DNA of 31,029 bases from Ahniella sp. (GCA_016712105.1 JADJRU010000017.1:1-31029); one strand, 5' to 3'. Counted from the first letter of the stretch, positions 16,542 through 25,200 are shown. The notes: generated by a model from the sequence alone, not told the origin. Made by a program: numbers and translations.

Positions 16542-17477
16542 TCAACCGCCGAGTTTGAACTCGATCCGACGGGTCATGACCATTGAAGCAGGCTGGCCAT
16601 CACGGATGGCGGGCTGGAATTCCCACTGCTCCACGGCGCGGATGGCTTCGCGATCAAAGACCCGGTTGGGTTCGCCGCGGACGACCTTGGCGTCGCCAAC
16701 CTTGCCATCGGCGCCCACCGTGAACTGCACTTCTACCCAGCCTTCCTGGCGCGCACGAGCGGCCTTCGGCGGGTAACCCGGGCGAACCGTGCGCACCAGA
16801 ACGGCGTCACGCGACGGCAGGACAGGCTGTGCCGGCTCGGGTTCGGGTTCTGGCGTGGCCGGCGTTGGCGTTGCTTCAGGCGGAGCCGTGGTCGTTGCGG
16901 CCGGACGGGTCGCGGCGGCTACCGGTTGAGCCGGTTCTGGCTCCGGATTCGCGGCGGCGGCGGTCCGGCGCTCGGCTTCGGCTTCCTGTGCGAGGCGACG
17001 ATCTTCCTCGCGCTGCATCTGCGCACGCGCGGCAGCGAGCTTCGACTGCAGGGTTTTGACGGTGTAGGAATCGGGGTTTGCGCGGTCGAGCAGCGCGATC
17101 ACGCGCTCGGCTTCGTCGACGTTTCGATCCGAAATTTCGCGTTCAGCCTGTGTCGCGCCGAGCGGGAACAAGTCGATCAACGCGTTGATTGCACGGTCGT
17201 TTTTCGGGTCTTGGGCCAGAACCAGCAGGTACAGTTCGACGGCGTTGGTGCCTTCCGGGGAGACGGTGAGATTCTCCGACTCGGCCTTGCGTGCATCGCT
17301 GAGCAGTTCGTCCACGGATTTCAAGGCGACAGCGGGCACAGCCTGTGCGCTGGTGCCGGCTTGCGGCTGGGCGGCCTGAGTGGGCGCAGCTTGTTGGGCT
17401 TCCTTCTTGCCGCAGGCGCTGAGGGCAGCGACAGCGATCAACAGGGCAGGCAGGGTTTTCGAGGAGAGCATCGACAT
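16542..17477 (-). CDS. Energy transducer TonB-domain lipoprotein
   Basis: 311 residues. The N-terminus is a lipoprotein signal: hydrophobic PALLIAVAALSAC with lipobox LSAC and acylated Cys22, where classical TonB has a membrane anchor. Residues about 50-150 are helical and TPR-like (AVELYLLVLAQDPKNDRAIN, NVDEAERVIALLDRANPDSY), then a charged coiled stretch (QMQREEDRRLAQEAEAE), then a Pro/Ala/Glu-rich spacer (PEPEPAQPVAAATRPA). The last 85 residues are a TonB C-terminal domain: TVRPGYPPKAARARQEGWVE, VQFTVGADGKV, AIRAVEQWEFQPA, RIEFKLGG. The role is presumably in energising or scaffolding outer-membrane transport, but with a lipid anchor a direct ExbBD contact is doubtful. ATG 17477 is used; ATG 17471 is an in-frame alternative. 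Neither has a clear ribosome-binding site. Confidence 0.9.
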   Translation of the reverse strand: MSMLSSKTLPALLIAVAALSACGKKEAQQAAPTQAAQPQAGTSAQAVPAVALKSVDELLSDARKAESENLTVSPEGTNAVELYLLVLAQDPKNDRAINALIDLFPLGATQAEREISDRNVDEAERVIALLDRANPDSYTVKTLQSKLAAARAQMQREEDRRLAQEAEAERRTAAAANPEPEPAQPVAAATRPAATTTAPPEATPTPATPEPEPEPAQPVLPSRDAVLVRTVRPGYPPKAARARQEGWVEVQFTVGADGKVGDAKVVRGEPNRVFDREAIRAVEQWEFQPAIRDGQPASMVMTRRIEFKLGG

Positions 17478-17751
17478 GGGGAGTGTTCTCGGGATGTCGG
17501 GGTGAAGGTAGCCTGAATCTTCCTTGATGCAGGACCGTGACGGAAGTCACGAGACCGCAACATTATATGTATTTGTCGACAACTTGCTCGAAATGCCTGC
17601 GCGATAGTGCGCGGGCTTCCTGAAAGGAGCGTCGCGCCGGGCAGCAAATGTGCAGTCGAGGTGATGGCCGGGCCGTGACAAATTGCCGACAAGATCGGCG
17701 CTGGGCGGTTGCCGGCTTGCAGGCTCGACAATGCGACGGGACAATACACCG
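17478..17751. promoter_or_regulatory. Divergent promoter region between the TonB-domain gene and dxs
   Basis: This 274-bp spacer separates two divergently transcribed genes. On the minus strand a perfect -10 hexamer TATAAT lies at 17567-17562; no good -35 is seen at the usual distance. Just downstream of it is the inverted repeat CGTGACGGAAGTCACG (17536-17551), which has the GTGA-N6-TCAC core of Crp/Clp-type sites. A palindrome TTGTCGACAA lies at 17573-17582 and a near copy TTGCCGACAA at 17683-17692. Toward dxs, TTGCAG-17-GACAAT (17717-17745) is a weak promoter candidate. Which of these is used is not known. Confidence 0.45.
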
Positions 17752-19640
17752 ATGAGCATCCGCCGAACGTTATCCATTCCTTTCCCGGATCGACCAGCCG
17801 TCCGACCTGCGCAAGCTGGCCGAGACCGATTTGCCGGTCGTGGCGCAGGAGCTCCGCCAATACCTGATCGAGGAAGTCGCCCAGGTGGGTGGCCACTTCG
17901 GCGCCGGGCTGGGTGTGGTCGAGTTGACGTTGGCGCTCCATTATTCCTATGAATCCCCCTCCGATCGCCTCGTCTGGGACGTCGGGCACCAGTGTTACCC
18001 GCACAAGATCCTCACCGGTCGGCGCGACCTGATCCGCACGATCAAGCAAAAGGACGGCCTCGCGCCGTTTCCGCGTCGCGAGGAAAGCCCGTTCGACACG
18101 TTTGGTGTGGGTCATTCGTCCACCTCGATTTCGGCTGCGCTCGGCATGGCCATTGCCAACGCCCGTGCCGGCGACCCGCGGCGGGTCGTGGCCGTGATCG
18201 GTGACGGCGCCATGACTGCCGGCATGGCCTATGAGGCGCTGAACCACGCTGGCGGCATGGATCCAAAGCCCGACGTGCTGGTGATTCTCAACGACAACAG
18301 GATGTCGATCTCCGAGAACGTCGGTGGCCTGACGCAGATGCTCGGCCGTCTGATGGCCAGCAACACGCTGAACGCCCTCCGTGAGGGCGGCAAGCGGTTG
18401 GTCGGCCGCGGCAATCCGGTCGCGCGGTTCCTCAAGCGTTGGGAGGAGCATGCCAAGGGCATGTTTGTGCCGTCGACGCTGTTCGAGAAATGGGCTTTCA
18501 TTACTCCGGCCCGATCGATGGTCACGACCTGCCTTCGCTGTTGCAGGTCCTGAAGACGCTGAAGACGCTGAAAGGCCCGCAGTTGCTGCATGTGGTCACC
18601 ACGAAGGGCAAGGGTTACGACCTCGCCGAAGAAGACCAGATCGGCTATCACGCAGTCACGCCGTTTGACCCTGCGGTCGGCATGAAACAGAAGGCCGCCA
18701 GCAGCAAGCTCAGCTATACGCAGATTTTCGGGGACTGGCTGTGTGACATGGCCGCCGCGGATACGCGCCTGTACGGCATTACGCCGGCCATGCGCGAAGG
18801 GTCAGGCTGGTGCGCTTTTCGCGCGAATACCCGGAGCGCTATTTTGACGTGGCGATCGCCGAGCAGCACGCGGTCACACTCGCCGCCGGCATGGCCTGCG
18901 AGGGCGCAAAGCCGGTGGTCGCGATCTACTCGACATTCCTGCAGCGCGCCTACGACCAGCTGATCCACGACGTCGCCCTGCAGGATATGGACGTGTTGTT
19001 TGCGATCGATCGTGGGGTGTGGTGGGGCCGGATGGCGCCACCCATGCCGGCAGTTTCGACCTGAGTTTCCTGCGGTGTATTCCCAACATGGTGGTGATGG
19101 CGCCGGCCGACGAAAACGAATGCCGGCAGATGCTGAGCACCGGGTTCCATTACGCCGGGCCAGCTGCGGTGCGATACCCGCGCGGCGGTGGCTCGGGGGT
19201 GCCGATCGAAGCCGAATTGACGACCTTGCCGATCGGGCGCGCAGACGTGGCCGAAAGGGCGGGGCCTGGCGTTGCTGGCCTTCGGCGCCATGGTGGCGCC
19301 GGCCCTGGAAGTCGGTGAACGGCTCGGAGCGACCGTCGTGAACATGCGGTTCATCAAGCCGCTTGACGCCGAGCTGGTGCTCGATCTGGCGCGGACTCAT
19401 GGTGGGCTGGTGACGCTGGAAGACAACGCCTTGATGGGCGGCGCCGGTAGTGCGGTGCTTGAGCTCCTGCAGTCTGAAGGTGTGCTGGCACCCGTGCTCA
19501 GTCTGGGCTTGCCGGACAGTTGGCTCGAGCACATGTCGCGCGAGGAGATGCTGGCAAGCGTCGGGCTTGACGTCGCCGGTATCATGGCGTCGATCAAACG
19601 CCGGTTTCCGGTCGAGAGCGCACAATCGGCTGCGGCCTGA
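17752..19640 (+). CDS. dxs: 1-deoxy-D-xylulose-5-phosphate synthase, five frameshifts
   Basis: First, rate-setting step of the MEP pathway: joins pyruvate and glyceraldehyde 3-phosphate using thiamine diphosphate. The pieces read in order: MSI then (after dropping one C near 17760) AERYPFLSRIDQPSDLRKLA; LPVVAQELRQYLIEEVAQVG; WDVGHQCYPHKILTGRRD; GVGHSSTSISAALGMA; the TPP motif GDGAMTAGMAYEALNHAG with LNDNRMSISENVG; MGFHYSGPIDGHD; FDVAIAEQHAVTLAAGMA with the catalytic Glu; GVVGPDGATHAGSFDLSFLR-type segment; VNMRFIKPLDAELV; and LEDNALMGGAGSAV. Frames change near 17760, 18488, 18806, 19015 and 19262. Repaired length is about 629 residues, normal for Dxs. All essential motifs survive, so the shifts are almost surely sequence errors. 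No neighbouring gene shares its unit; the tRNA-Tyr promoter follows 50 bases after the stop. Confidence 0.93.
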
Positions 19641-19690
19641 TCCAAGGTGCCGGCGGCCCCGGAATCAGGCGCCGAATCGTCAAAATAGGC

Positions 19691-19719
19691 TTGACACCCC
19701 TAGGGTCGGCCGTCAGAAT
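19691..19719 (+). promoter_or_regulatory. Sigma70-type promoter for the tRNA-Tyr/Gly/Thr-tuf unit
   Basis: A perfect -35 TTGACA (19691-19696), a 17-base spacer, and -10 CAGAAT (19714-19719, four of six consensus bases) lie 12 bases before the mature 5' end of tRNA-Tyr. Transcription would start about 19726, giving a very short 5' leader typical of stable RNA genes. Confidence 0.75.
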
Positions 19720-19731
19720 GCGCGGCTCCGT

Positions 19732-19817
19732 GGAGGAATACCCAAGCGGCCAAAGGGGACTGACTGTAAATCAGTTGGCTCATGCCTTCGGTGGTTCGAA
19801 TCCACCTTCCTCCACCA
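19732..19817 (+). tRNA. tRNA-Tyr (anticodon GTA)
   Basis: Acceptor GGAGGAA (19732-19738) pairs with TTCCTCC (19807-19813), followed by A and an encoded CCA. The anticodon loop CTGTAAA carries GTA at 19766-19768. A long variable arm marks it as a class II tRNA, and the T-loop is in GGTGGTTCGAATCCACC. This is the first member of the tRNA-Tyr/Gly/Thr-tuf cluster. Confidence 0.97.
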
Positions 19818-19840
19818 TGAAAAGTTACAACAGTGTTTGA

Positions 19841-19859
19841 AAGGTGGATTCGAACCACC
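19841..19859 (-). other. Reversed copy of the tRNA-Tyr T-arm
   Basis: AAGGTGGATTCGAACCACC is the exact reverse complement of bases 19790-19808 of tRNA-Tyr (T-arm plus the first acceptor bases), 32 bases downstream. The opposite strand just beyond it (19860-19900) shows no acceptor or anticodon arm that would complete a tRNA. The rest of the 180-bp tRNA-Tyr/Gly spacer holds a 12-bp imperfect tandem repeat (ATGCTGGATCCA, then ATGCTGGCTCCA, from 19867) and nothing else I recognise. Confidence 0.7.
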
Positions 19860-19997
19860 TACAGGATGCTGGATCCAATGCTGGCTCCAACCGGGATGCG
19901 GGCCGGGGAAGTAAAAGGCTGGCGCGGAAGTCAAAGGGCAGGACGCCCTGCGAACTCCGGCTCTCGCCACCGGTTTTGCGGTTTTGGCCGCGGGATT

Positions 19998-20070
19998 GCG
20001 GGAGTAGTTCAACGGTAGAACCTCAGCCTTCCAAGCTGATGGTGCGGGTTCGATTCCGTCTCCCGCTCCA
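19998..20070 (+). tRNA. tRNA-Gly (anticodon TCC), one base short in the T-stem
   Basis: Acceptor GCGGGAG pairs with CTCCCGC (20060-20066), then T and CCA. Anticodon TCC is at 20030-20032 in loop CTTCCAA. The D-arm is GTTCAACGGTAGAAC. The T-arm reads GCGGG-TTCGATT-CCGT, with only four bases on its 3' side, so the gene is 73 instead of 74 bases. A collapsed CCC to CC restores a normal stem, in line with the indel errors elsewhere in this window. Confidence 0.93.
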
Positions 20071-20129
20071 TCGGGAACGCCGAGGAGTAGTACGAAGTCA
20101 GTGAAATGGGCGGTAACATCCGCGGCAAG

Positions 20130-20174
20130 AACAAAGCAGTGTTGTCTCCGGTCAGTCGGCAGTGCTTTGTTTTT
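20130..20174 (+). terminator. Hairpin with T-run between tRNA-Gly and tRNA-Thr
   Basis: AACAAAGCA (20130-20138) pairs with TGCTTTGTT (20163-20171), followed by TTT. The form is that of an intrinsic terminator with a long loop. It ends only 12 bases before tRNA-Thr, which leaves no room for a new promoter, so if tRNA-Thr and tuf depend on the upstream promoter it must be leaky or be a processing site instead. Confidence 0.45.
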
Positions 20175-20186
20175 ACCGTATCAAAT

Positions 20187-20262
20187 GCTCACGTAGCTCA
20201 GTCGGTAGAGCACCTCCTTGGTAAGGAGGAGGTCGCTGGTTCGATTCCAGTCGTGAGCACCA
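20187..20262 (+). tRNA. tRNA-Thr (anticodon GGT)
   Basis: A complete 76-base cloverleaf: acceptor GCTCACG/CGTGAGC, D-arm GCTCAGTCGGTAGAGC, anticodon GGT at 20220-20222 in loop TTGGTAA between CCTCC and GGAGG, T-arm GCTGGTTCGATTCCAG, discriminator A and encoded CCA. It sits 38 bases before tuf, as in many gammaproteobacteria. Confidence 0.98.
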
Positions 20263-20300
20263 CACTTACCTCACCACCTTGAAGATTTTCGGAGTCCGTC

Positions 20301-21490
<1,190 letters not shown>

Positions 21491-21508
21491 AAGCAAAAAG
21501 GGGTTGGT

Positions 21509-21525
21509 CTGCCTCGTTGAGGCAG
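21509..21525 (+). terminator. Hairpin behind tuf
   Basis: CTGCCTC (21509-21515) and GAGGCAG (21519-21525) form a perfect 7-bp stem with loop GTT, 18 bases after the tuf stop. It lacks a T-run, so it may be a weak terminator or a processing signal ahead of tRNA-Trp. Confidence 0.4.
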
Positions 21526-21595
21526 GTCCGGCCGAACAAGTCACAGTACGGACGGCGGCCGGCACTTGCCCGCTGTTCGTGTCGGTTCAAGCCAA

Positions 21596-21671
<76 letters not shown>

Positions 21672-21701
21672 GCTTCAGTCTTACCAGCGGGCGCCTTGCC
21701 A

Positions 21702-22088
21702 ATGAATGCAGTTGCAGACCAGAACAATTATTCCACCGCCGACAAAGCCAAGCTTGCTGTCGCCGTCCTGATCGCAATCGCCGGTTGCGTCGGTTTCGCG
21801 TTGCTGTCCGATCAATACGGCATCTGGCTGCGCTTGCTCGGCCTGACCGCTGCGTTCGCGCTGGCGGTTGCTGTCGTCTGGTTCTCGAGCTTCGGCCCGG
21901 CGCTGCGTGACTACCTCATCGAATCGCAGTTCGAAATGCGCAAGGTCGTCTGGCCGACGCGCAAAGAAAGCTGGCAGACCACGTGGGTCGTGTTCGCCAT
22001 GATCGGCGTCATCGGCCTGTTGCTGTTCATTTTCGACTCGGCGCTGAGCTACGTCTTTCTTGATCTCATTTACGGCGGCAGCCGCTAA
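21702..22088 (+). CDS. secE: Preprotein translocase subunit SecE
   Basis: Essential small subunit of the SecYEG channel in the inner membrane. 128 residues from ATG 21702; the ribosome-binding site is weak. Three membrane spans are visible: KLAVAVLIAIAGCVGFALL, LLGLTAAFALAVAVVWF and TTWVVFAMIGVIGLLLFIF. The conserved cytoplasmic segment FEMRKVVWPTRKESWQTT precedes the last span. Three spans are usual for gammaproteobacteria. nusG starts 9 bases after its stop. Confidence 0.97.
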   Translation: MNAVADQNNYSTADKAKLAVAVLIAIAGCVGFALLSDQYGIWLRLLGLTAAFALAVAVVWFSSFGPALRDYLIESQFEMRKVVWPTRKESWQTTWVVFAMIGVIGLLLFIFDSALSYVFLDLIYGGSR

Positions 22089-22097
22089 GGATTGCAG

Positions 22098-22658
22098 ATG
22101 TCCAAGCGATGGTACGTCGTCCACGCCTACTCGGGTTTCGAGAACAAGGTCGCTCGCTCCCTGCGGGAGCGGATCGAACGTGCCGGCATGACCGAGCGTT
22201 TCGGTGAAGTGCTCGTGCCAGCCGAAGAAATCATCGAGATGCGCGCCGGCCAGAAGCGGCGGAGCGAACGGAAATTCTTCCCGGGTTACGTGCTCGTGCA
22301 GATCGAGACGAACCTGGACGGCAAAGCGATCCGGATCGACGATGAATGCTGGCATCTGATCAAGGAAACTCCGAAGGTCATGGGCTTCATCGGCGGTACT
22401 GCCGAACGTCCGTTGCCGATCAAGGATTCCGAGGCCGACATCATTCTTCAGCGTGTTCAGGACGGTGCCGACAAGCCGCGTCCGAAAGTCCTGTTCGAAC
22501 CGGGTGAGCTGGTGCGTGTCACCGAAGGCCCGTTCAACGACTTCAACGGCACGGTCGAAGAAGTCAATTACGAAAAGAGCCGCCTGCGTGTGGCGGTACT
22601 GATTTTTGGTCGCTCGACCCCGGTCGAACTCGAGTTCGGTCAGGTGGAGAAGGCCTGA
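22098..22658 (+). CDS. nusG: Transcription termination/antitermination factor NusG
   Basis: Binds RNA polymerase and links it to Rho or to the leading ribosome. 186 residues from ATG 22098, with AAGGA 7 bases upstream; an in-frame TTG at 22092 is rejected. The NGN domain begins SKRWYVVHAYSGFENKVARS and includes RKFFPGYVLVQ and VMGFIGGT. The KOW domain starts about residue 135 with FEPGELVRVTEGPFNDFNG and ends VELEFGQVEKA. Co-transcribed with secE. Confidence 0.98.
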   Translation: MSKRWYVVHAYSGFENKVARSLRERIERAGMTERFGEVLVPAEEIIEMRAGQKRRSERKFFPGYVLVQIETNLDGKAIRIDDECWHLIKETPKVMGFIGGTAERPLPIKDSEADIILQRVQDGADKPRPKVLFEPGELVRVTEGPFNDFNGTVEEVNYEKSRLRVAVLIFGRSTPVELEFGQVEKA

Positions 22659-22666
22659 AGCAAGGA

Positions 22667-22685
22667 GGAAGGCCGTCGGCCTTCC
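22667..22685 (+). terminator. Hairpin in the nusG-rplK spacer
   Basis: GGAAGGCC (22667-22674) and GGCCTTCC (22678-22685) form a perfect 8-bp stem with loop GTC, 8 bases after nusG. No T-run follows, so partial termination, pausing or RNA processing are all possible. The remaining 70 bases lead to the rplK ribosome-binding site (AGGAG). Confidence 0.45.
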
Positions 22686-22757
22686 CGTTCAACCCAGACG
22701 GAGGAGTCCCGCAGCCGTTAACGGCGTGCAGACGACATCACTCCAGGAGCATTCAAC

Positions 22758-23186
22758 ATGGCAAAGAAAGTAGTTGGCTACATCAAGCTGCAGGTGAAAG
22801 CCGGGCAAGCCAACCCCAGCCCGCCGGTCGGTCCGGCGCTCGGTCAGCGCGGCTTGAACATCATGGAATTCTGCAAGGCGTTCAACGCCGCGACTTCCAA
22901 GCTGGAGCCGGGTCTCCCGACGCCGGTGATCATCACTGCATACTCCGATCGTACGTTCACGTTCGTCACGAAGACGACGCCGGCGACGATCCTGCTGAAG
23001 AAGGCCGTCGGCATCACGTCGGGCTCCAAGCGCCCGAACACGGAAAAAGTCGGCAAGGTCACGCGTGCGCAACTCGAAGCGATCGCCAAGGCCAAGGAGC
23101 CTGATCTGACTGCAGCGTCGATCGATGCGGCTGTCCGCACGATCGCAGGCAGTGCGCGCAGTATGGGTCTGGTGGTGGAGGGCTAA
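22758..23186 (+). CDS. rplK: 50S ribosomal protein L11
   Basis: Binds 23S rRNA in the GTPase-associated centre. 142 residues, normal length. The N-terminal domain shows GYIKLQVKAGQANPSPPVGP and LGQRGLNIMEFCKAFNAAT; the C-terminal rRNA-binding domain has TSGSKRPNTEKVGKVTRAQL and ends TIAGSARSMGLVVEG. AGGAG lies 9 bases before ATG 22758. It is followed after 3 bases by rplA; in E. coli L1 represses both genes through an mRNA site near the rplK start, which I could not confirm here. Confidence 0.98.
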   Translation: MAKKVVGYIKLQVKAGQANPSPPVGPALGQRGLNIMEFCKAFNAATSKLEPGLPTPVIITAYSDRTFTFVTKTTPATILLKKAVGITSGSKRPNTEKVGKVTRAQLEAIAKAKEPDLTAASIDAAVRTIAGSARSMGLVVEG

Positions 23187-23189
23187 GTC

Positions 23190-23894
23190 ATGTCAATCAA
23201 TGGAAAGCGTTACCGTTCGATCATCAATACCGTTGTCGCCGGCAAGGGTTACAACATCGACGAAGCGATCAAGATCATCAAGCAGAATGCCAAGGCCAAG
23301 TTCAACGAATCCGTTGACGTCGCCATCCGCCTCGGCATCGATGCCAAGAAGTCGGACCAGGGTGTGCGCGGCTCGACCGTGCTGCCGAATGGCACCGGCA
23401 AGACCGTTCGCGTGGCCGTGTTCTGCCCGGCCGGTGAAAAAGCCGAAGCCGCCAAGGCTGCCGGCGCCGACATCGTCGGCATGGACGACCTCGCCGAGAA
23501 GATGCAGGCAGGTGATCTGAACTACGGCGTGGTCATCGCCACACCGGACGCCATGCGCGTCGTCGGCAAGCTCGGTCAGGTGCTGGGCCCGCGCGGCCTG
23601 ATGCCGAACCCGAAGGTCGGCACGGTCACCGCCGATGTCGGCACCGCCGTCAAGAACGCCAAGAGCGGTCAGGTGCGTTACCGCAACGACAAGGGCGGCA
23701 TCATCCACTGCACGATCGGCAAGGCCAGCTTCGATGCCGAAGCACTCAAGGGCAACCTGACCGCGCTGCTGAATGACGTCGTCAAGGCGAAGCCGCAGAC
23801 TGCCAAGGGCCAGTACCTCGTGAAGGTCTCGCTGTCCAGCACGATGGGCGTCGGCATCATCGTCGACCAGGCCTCGCTCGGCTTGGCCAAGTAA
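23190..23894 (+). CDS. rplA: 50S ribosomal protein L1
   Basis: Forms the L1 stalk near the E site. 234 residues, normal length. Typical segments are YNIDEAIKIIKQNAKAKFNE, SVDVAIRLGIDAKKSDQGVR, LPNGTGKTVRVAVFCPAGEK, KLGQVLGPRGLMPNPKVGTV and GQVRYRNDKGGIIHCTIGKA. The ribosome-binding site GGAGGG overlaps the end of rplK, so translation is coupled. The protein is also a likely autoregulator of rplKA by family knowledge. Confidence 0.98.
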   Translation: MSINGKRYRSIINTVVAGKGYNIDEAIKIIKQNAKAKFNESVDVAIRLGIDAKKSDQGVRGSTVLPNGTGKTVRVAVFCPAGEKAEAAKAAGADIVGMDDLAEKMQAGDLNYGVVIATPDAMRVVGKLGQVLGPRGLMPNPKVGTVTADVGTAVKNAKSGQVRYRNDKGGIIHCTIGKASFDAEALKGNLTALLNDVVKAKPQTAKGQYLVKVSLSSTMGVGIIVDQASLGLAK

Positions 23895-23905
23895 ACAATA
23901 CGAAC

Positions 23906-23931
23906 GGCCGGGCCCCATGCGGAGCCCGGCC
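23906..23931 (+). terminator. Hairpin between rplA and rplJ
   Basis: GGCCGGGC (23906-23913) pairs with GCCCGGCC (23924-23931), followed by AACAATTTT. It is a strong GC stem with a modest downstream T-stretch, 11 bases after rplA, and fits a partial terminator that separates rplKA from rplJL-rpoBC. Confidence 0.6.
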
Positions 23932-23970
23932 AACAATTTTGAAGGCATGGCCCGCGCAAGTGGGTCCGGC

Positions 23971-24110
23971 TGTCAAAGACCGCAGGTGTGAATCAGGCAC
24001 GGCAGCGTCGGGCATGGAAGCTTGATCTGGCAGGGAATCGCCGCTGTCCGCAACGCGGATTCACTTAATCGGGCATTTGCTCGCGGCCTGCGTAGATGGT
24101 GCCGACATCT
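23971..24110 (+). ncRNA. Ribosomal protein L10 leader RNA (autoregulatory 5' leader of rplJL)
   Basis: In other bacteria the L10-L12 complex binds this leader and shuts off rplJ and rplL translation. The hallmark strands are present: AAAGACCGCAGGTG (23975-23988) and CCTGCGTAGATGGTGCCGAC (24087-24106), pairing as CGCAGG/CCTGCG. Inside, GTGAATC (23988-23994) pairs with GATTCAC (24058-24064), extending the stem. It lies in the 334-bp rplA-rplJ spacer, about 120 bases before the rplJ start. Family recognition is from memory of the conserved GACCGCAGG/CCTGCGTAGA pair. Confidence 0.85.
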
Positions 24111-24228
24111 GGAATTTCTCTGGAACGGCCACCACCGGGATCGTCCTGATCCCCGGCGTCAAAGGAATGGCGTCGCTTCACCCCGCTTGCGGCAGGAGCC
24201 GCTTGTGGCAATCAATTGGAGGAGTGAA

Positions 24229-24741
24229 ATGGCTCTCAATCTGGCTCAAAAGCAAGAAGTCGTAGCCCAGGTAGCGGAAGTGGCCCAAAAAGCCCACTCC
24301 CTGATCGCTGCCGAGTACGCAGGTATCACCGTCGAAAAAATGACGGCGATGCGCAAGAAGGCCCGTGAAACCGGTGTGTTCCTGAAAGTTGTCAAGAACA
24401 CGCTCGCCACACGTGCCGTCGTCGGCACGGACTATGAAATCGTCAAGGACGAACTCACCGGCCCGCTGCTCTATGCGTTCTCCATGGAAGAGCCCGGCGC
24501 TGCCGGTCGCTTGATCAAGGAGTTCTCGAAGGGCAACGACAAGCTCAAGGCGAAGGTCGTCGCCGTGGGTGGCAAGGCTTATCCGGCTTCGCACGTCGAA
24601 GTCCTGGCCTCGCTGCCGACCCGCGATCAGGCACTGTCCATGCTGCTCAGCGTGCTGGTTGAACCGGCTACGCGCGTTGCACGCGTGCTCAAGGCTTATG
24701 CCGAAAAGGACACCGTGGCCGCCGAAGGCGCCCCGGCCTGA
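24229..24741 (+). CDS. rplJ: 50S ribosomal protein L10
   Basis: Base of the L7/L12 stalk and, with L12, translational repressor of its own mRNA. 170 residues from ATG 24229, chosen for the strong GGAGGAG 5 bases upstream; longer in-frame starts lie inside the leader RNA. Typical segments are LNLAQKQEVVAQVAEVAQKA, AAEYAGITVEKMTAMRKKAR, VVKNTLATRAVVGTDYE and ALSMLLSVLVEPATRVARVL. rplL follows after 51 bases. Confidence 0.98.
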   Translation: MALNLAQKQEVVAQVAEVAQKAHSLIAAEYAGITVEKMTAMRKKARETGVFLKVVKNTLATRAVVGTDYEIVKDELTGPLLYAFSMEEPGAAGRLIKEFSKGNDKLKAKVVAVGGKAYPASHVEVLASLPTRDQALSMLLSVLVEPATRVARVLKAYAEKDTVAAEGAPA

Positions 24742-24792
24742 TCCTTGAACCAAAAATTTTCCCTAGAAACAAATTTCCAGAGGTTTACAACA

Positions 24793-25164
24793 ATGTCTCT
24801 CTCGAACGAACAGATCATCGAAGCAATCGCCGGCAAGACCCTGATGGAAGTCATGGACCTGGTCAAGGCCATGGAAGACAAGTTCGGCGTCTCCGCCGCC
24901 GCCCCGGTCATGATGGCCGCCGGTCCGGTTGCCGCTGCAGTGGTTGAAGAAAAGACCGAGTTCTCGGTCGGCCTCAAGGCCGCTGGTGAAAAGAAAGTCG
25001 AAGTCATCAAGGAGGTCCGCGCGATCACCGGCCTCGGCCTCAAGGAAGCCAAGGATCTCGTCGAATCCGCCCCGGCCACCGTCAAGGATGCCGTGTCGAA
25101 GGCTGACTCCGAGAAGTTCAAGAAGGACCTCGAAGCTGCTGGTGCGACGGTCGAACTCAAGTAA
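24793..25164 (+). CDS. rplL: 50S ribosomal protein L7/L12
   Basis: Stalk protein that recruits translation factors. 123 residues. N-terminal dimerisation helices (SNEQIIEAIAGKTLMEVMDL), an Ala-rich hinge (AAAPVMMAAGPVAAAVVEEK) and the C-terminal domain (VEVIKEVRAITGLGLKEAKD, KKDLEAAGATVELK) are all present. Start ATG 24793 with AGAGG about 9 bases upstream; an upstream in-frame start at 24745 would add 16 atypical residues and is rejected. Confidence 0.98.
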   Translation: MSLSNEQIIEAIAGKTLMEVMDLVKAMEDKFGVSAAAPVMMAAGPVAAAVVEEKTEFSVGLKAAGEKKVEVIKEVRAITGLGLKEAKDLVESAPATVKDAVSKADSEKFKKDLEAAGATVELK

Positions 25165-25200
25165 GGCTGTATCTGGGCTCGGGAAATCCTCCGGGCACCG

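Noticed and set aside
19732..19997. An integrated element at the tRNA-Tyr 3' end
   Set aside because: Integration would leave a direct repeat of the tRNA 3' end and an integrase gene; only an inverted 19-base copy is present, and the neighbouring gene order is the conserved housekeeping one.
19713..20104. Short frames over the tRNA-Tyr region giving peptides such as KVDSNHRRHEPTDLQSVPFG and RWIRTTYRML
   Set aside because: These are familiar spurious proteins produced by translating tRNA genes or their complements.
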